A stretch of 49,387 nucleotides of DNA from positions 1-49,387 of the forward strand of contig NZ_ANNV01000170.1 of the NCBI RefSeq assembly GCF_000346755.1, written 5' to 3'. Positions 49,354-49,387 of this stretch are shown in pieces. The first letter of the stretch is position 1. Each line of letters starts with the position of its first letter. Both the position numbers and the translations under genes were made by a program. The notes beneath the pieces are model-generated. The model searched no databases. It had not been told where the DNA came from and worked only from the letters and a program-made list of their open reading frames with translations. The DNA comes from Pseudomonas sp. CBZ-4. GTDB taxonomy: Bacteria; Pseudomonadota; Gammaproteobacteria; Pseudomonadales; Pseudomonadaceae.

Positions 49354-49387
49354 TGTGGGAGCTGGCTTGCCTGCGATAGCGGTGGGT
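49354..49387. repeat. REP element at the window end
   Basis: tgtgggagctggcttgcc and the rest of a GCAGGC/GCCAGC REP, preceded by gcaatgcggtcaa, which matches the right half of the doublet loops at 24031 and 47700. It may be a lone right half. Confidence 0.85.

Noticed and set aside
1..49387. CRISPR array, phage, insertion sequence or toxin-antitoxin system
   Set aside because: Repeats present are REP elements with irregular spacing, not CRISPR repeats; no transposase, integrase or toxin-like pair was seen.

Overview
The window looks like chromosomal DNA of a Pseudomonas species, most likely of the fluorescens group. The reasons are: a complete spuI / spuABCDEFGH polyamine locus, an ssuEADCBF sulfonate operon next to lsfA, an OprD-family porin, the zapA-ssrS-fau order, GC-rich coding DNA with long shadow ORFs on the opposite strand, and many copies of the GCGGGC-AA-GCCCGC type REP element that is widespread in fluorescent pseudomonads. 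The species call is an inference. No phage, insertion sequence, CRISPR array, tRNA or rRNA was seen.

Layout. Positions 1-9300 (minus strand, read right to left) hold spuA, spuB, spuC, spuD, spuE, spuF, spuG and spuH, a putrescine/spermidine uptake and gamma-glutamylation pathway. spuI diverges from it (9568-10944, plus). A TetR-type regulator (11166-11795) bracketed by two REP doublets follows. Positions 11916-16591 (minus) are ssuE-ssuA-ssuD-ssuC-ssuB-ssuF, which together import alkanesulfonates and release sulfite from them. The upstream neighbour lsfA (16900-17538, minus) encodes a 1-Cys peroxiredoxin linked to sulfur starvation. An OprD-type porin (17815-19149, minus) and a roughly 770-base gene-free stretch come next.

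Positions 19919-22502 (minus) carry argE and argA of arginine synthesis. A CYTH-CHAD triphosphatase-like gene diverges from argE. An Lrp-type regulator (24145-24615, minus) diverges from a small stand-alone ACT-like protein (24743-25081). A lone GspE/PilB-type ATPase, an SPFH-NfeD membrane pair, a DUF2388-like secreted protein, a small outer-membrane barrel and a DegT-type aminotransferase follow on the plus strand. On the minus strand lie gcvT-gcvH, a two-gene iron ABC importer lacking its ATPase, and the ygfB-pepP-ubiH-thioesterase-ubiI operon.

From 40526 the plus strand carries a ZapB-like coiled-coil protein, zapA, 6S RNA and 5-formyltetrahydrofolate cyclo-ligase. A 49-residue membrane protein shorter than usual ORF cut-offs (41952-42101, minus) follows, then an EVE-domain protein, a yhiI-rbbA-yhhJ type ABC export operon, a secreted FliL-like protein (minus) and a quinone oxidoreductase. 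The window ends inside a REP element.

Most of the window is well-conserved core metabolism. I found no clear new multi-gene system. The most rewarding leads are regulatory or small: an alternating triple 7-mer (Fur-like) before the iron-binding protein gene, a motif shared by the lsfA and ssuE promoters, REP doublets placed just after two periplasmic binding-protein genes inside operons, the Lrp/ACT pair, and the unannotated 49-residue protein.
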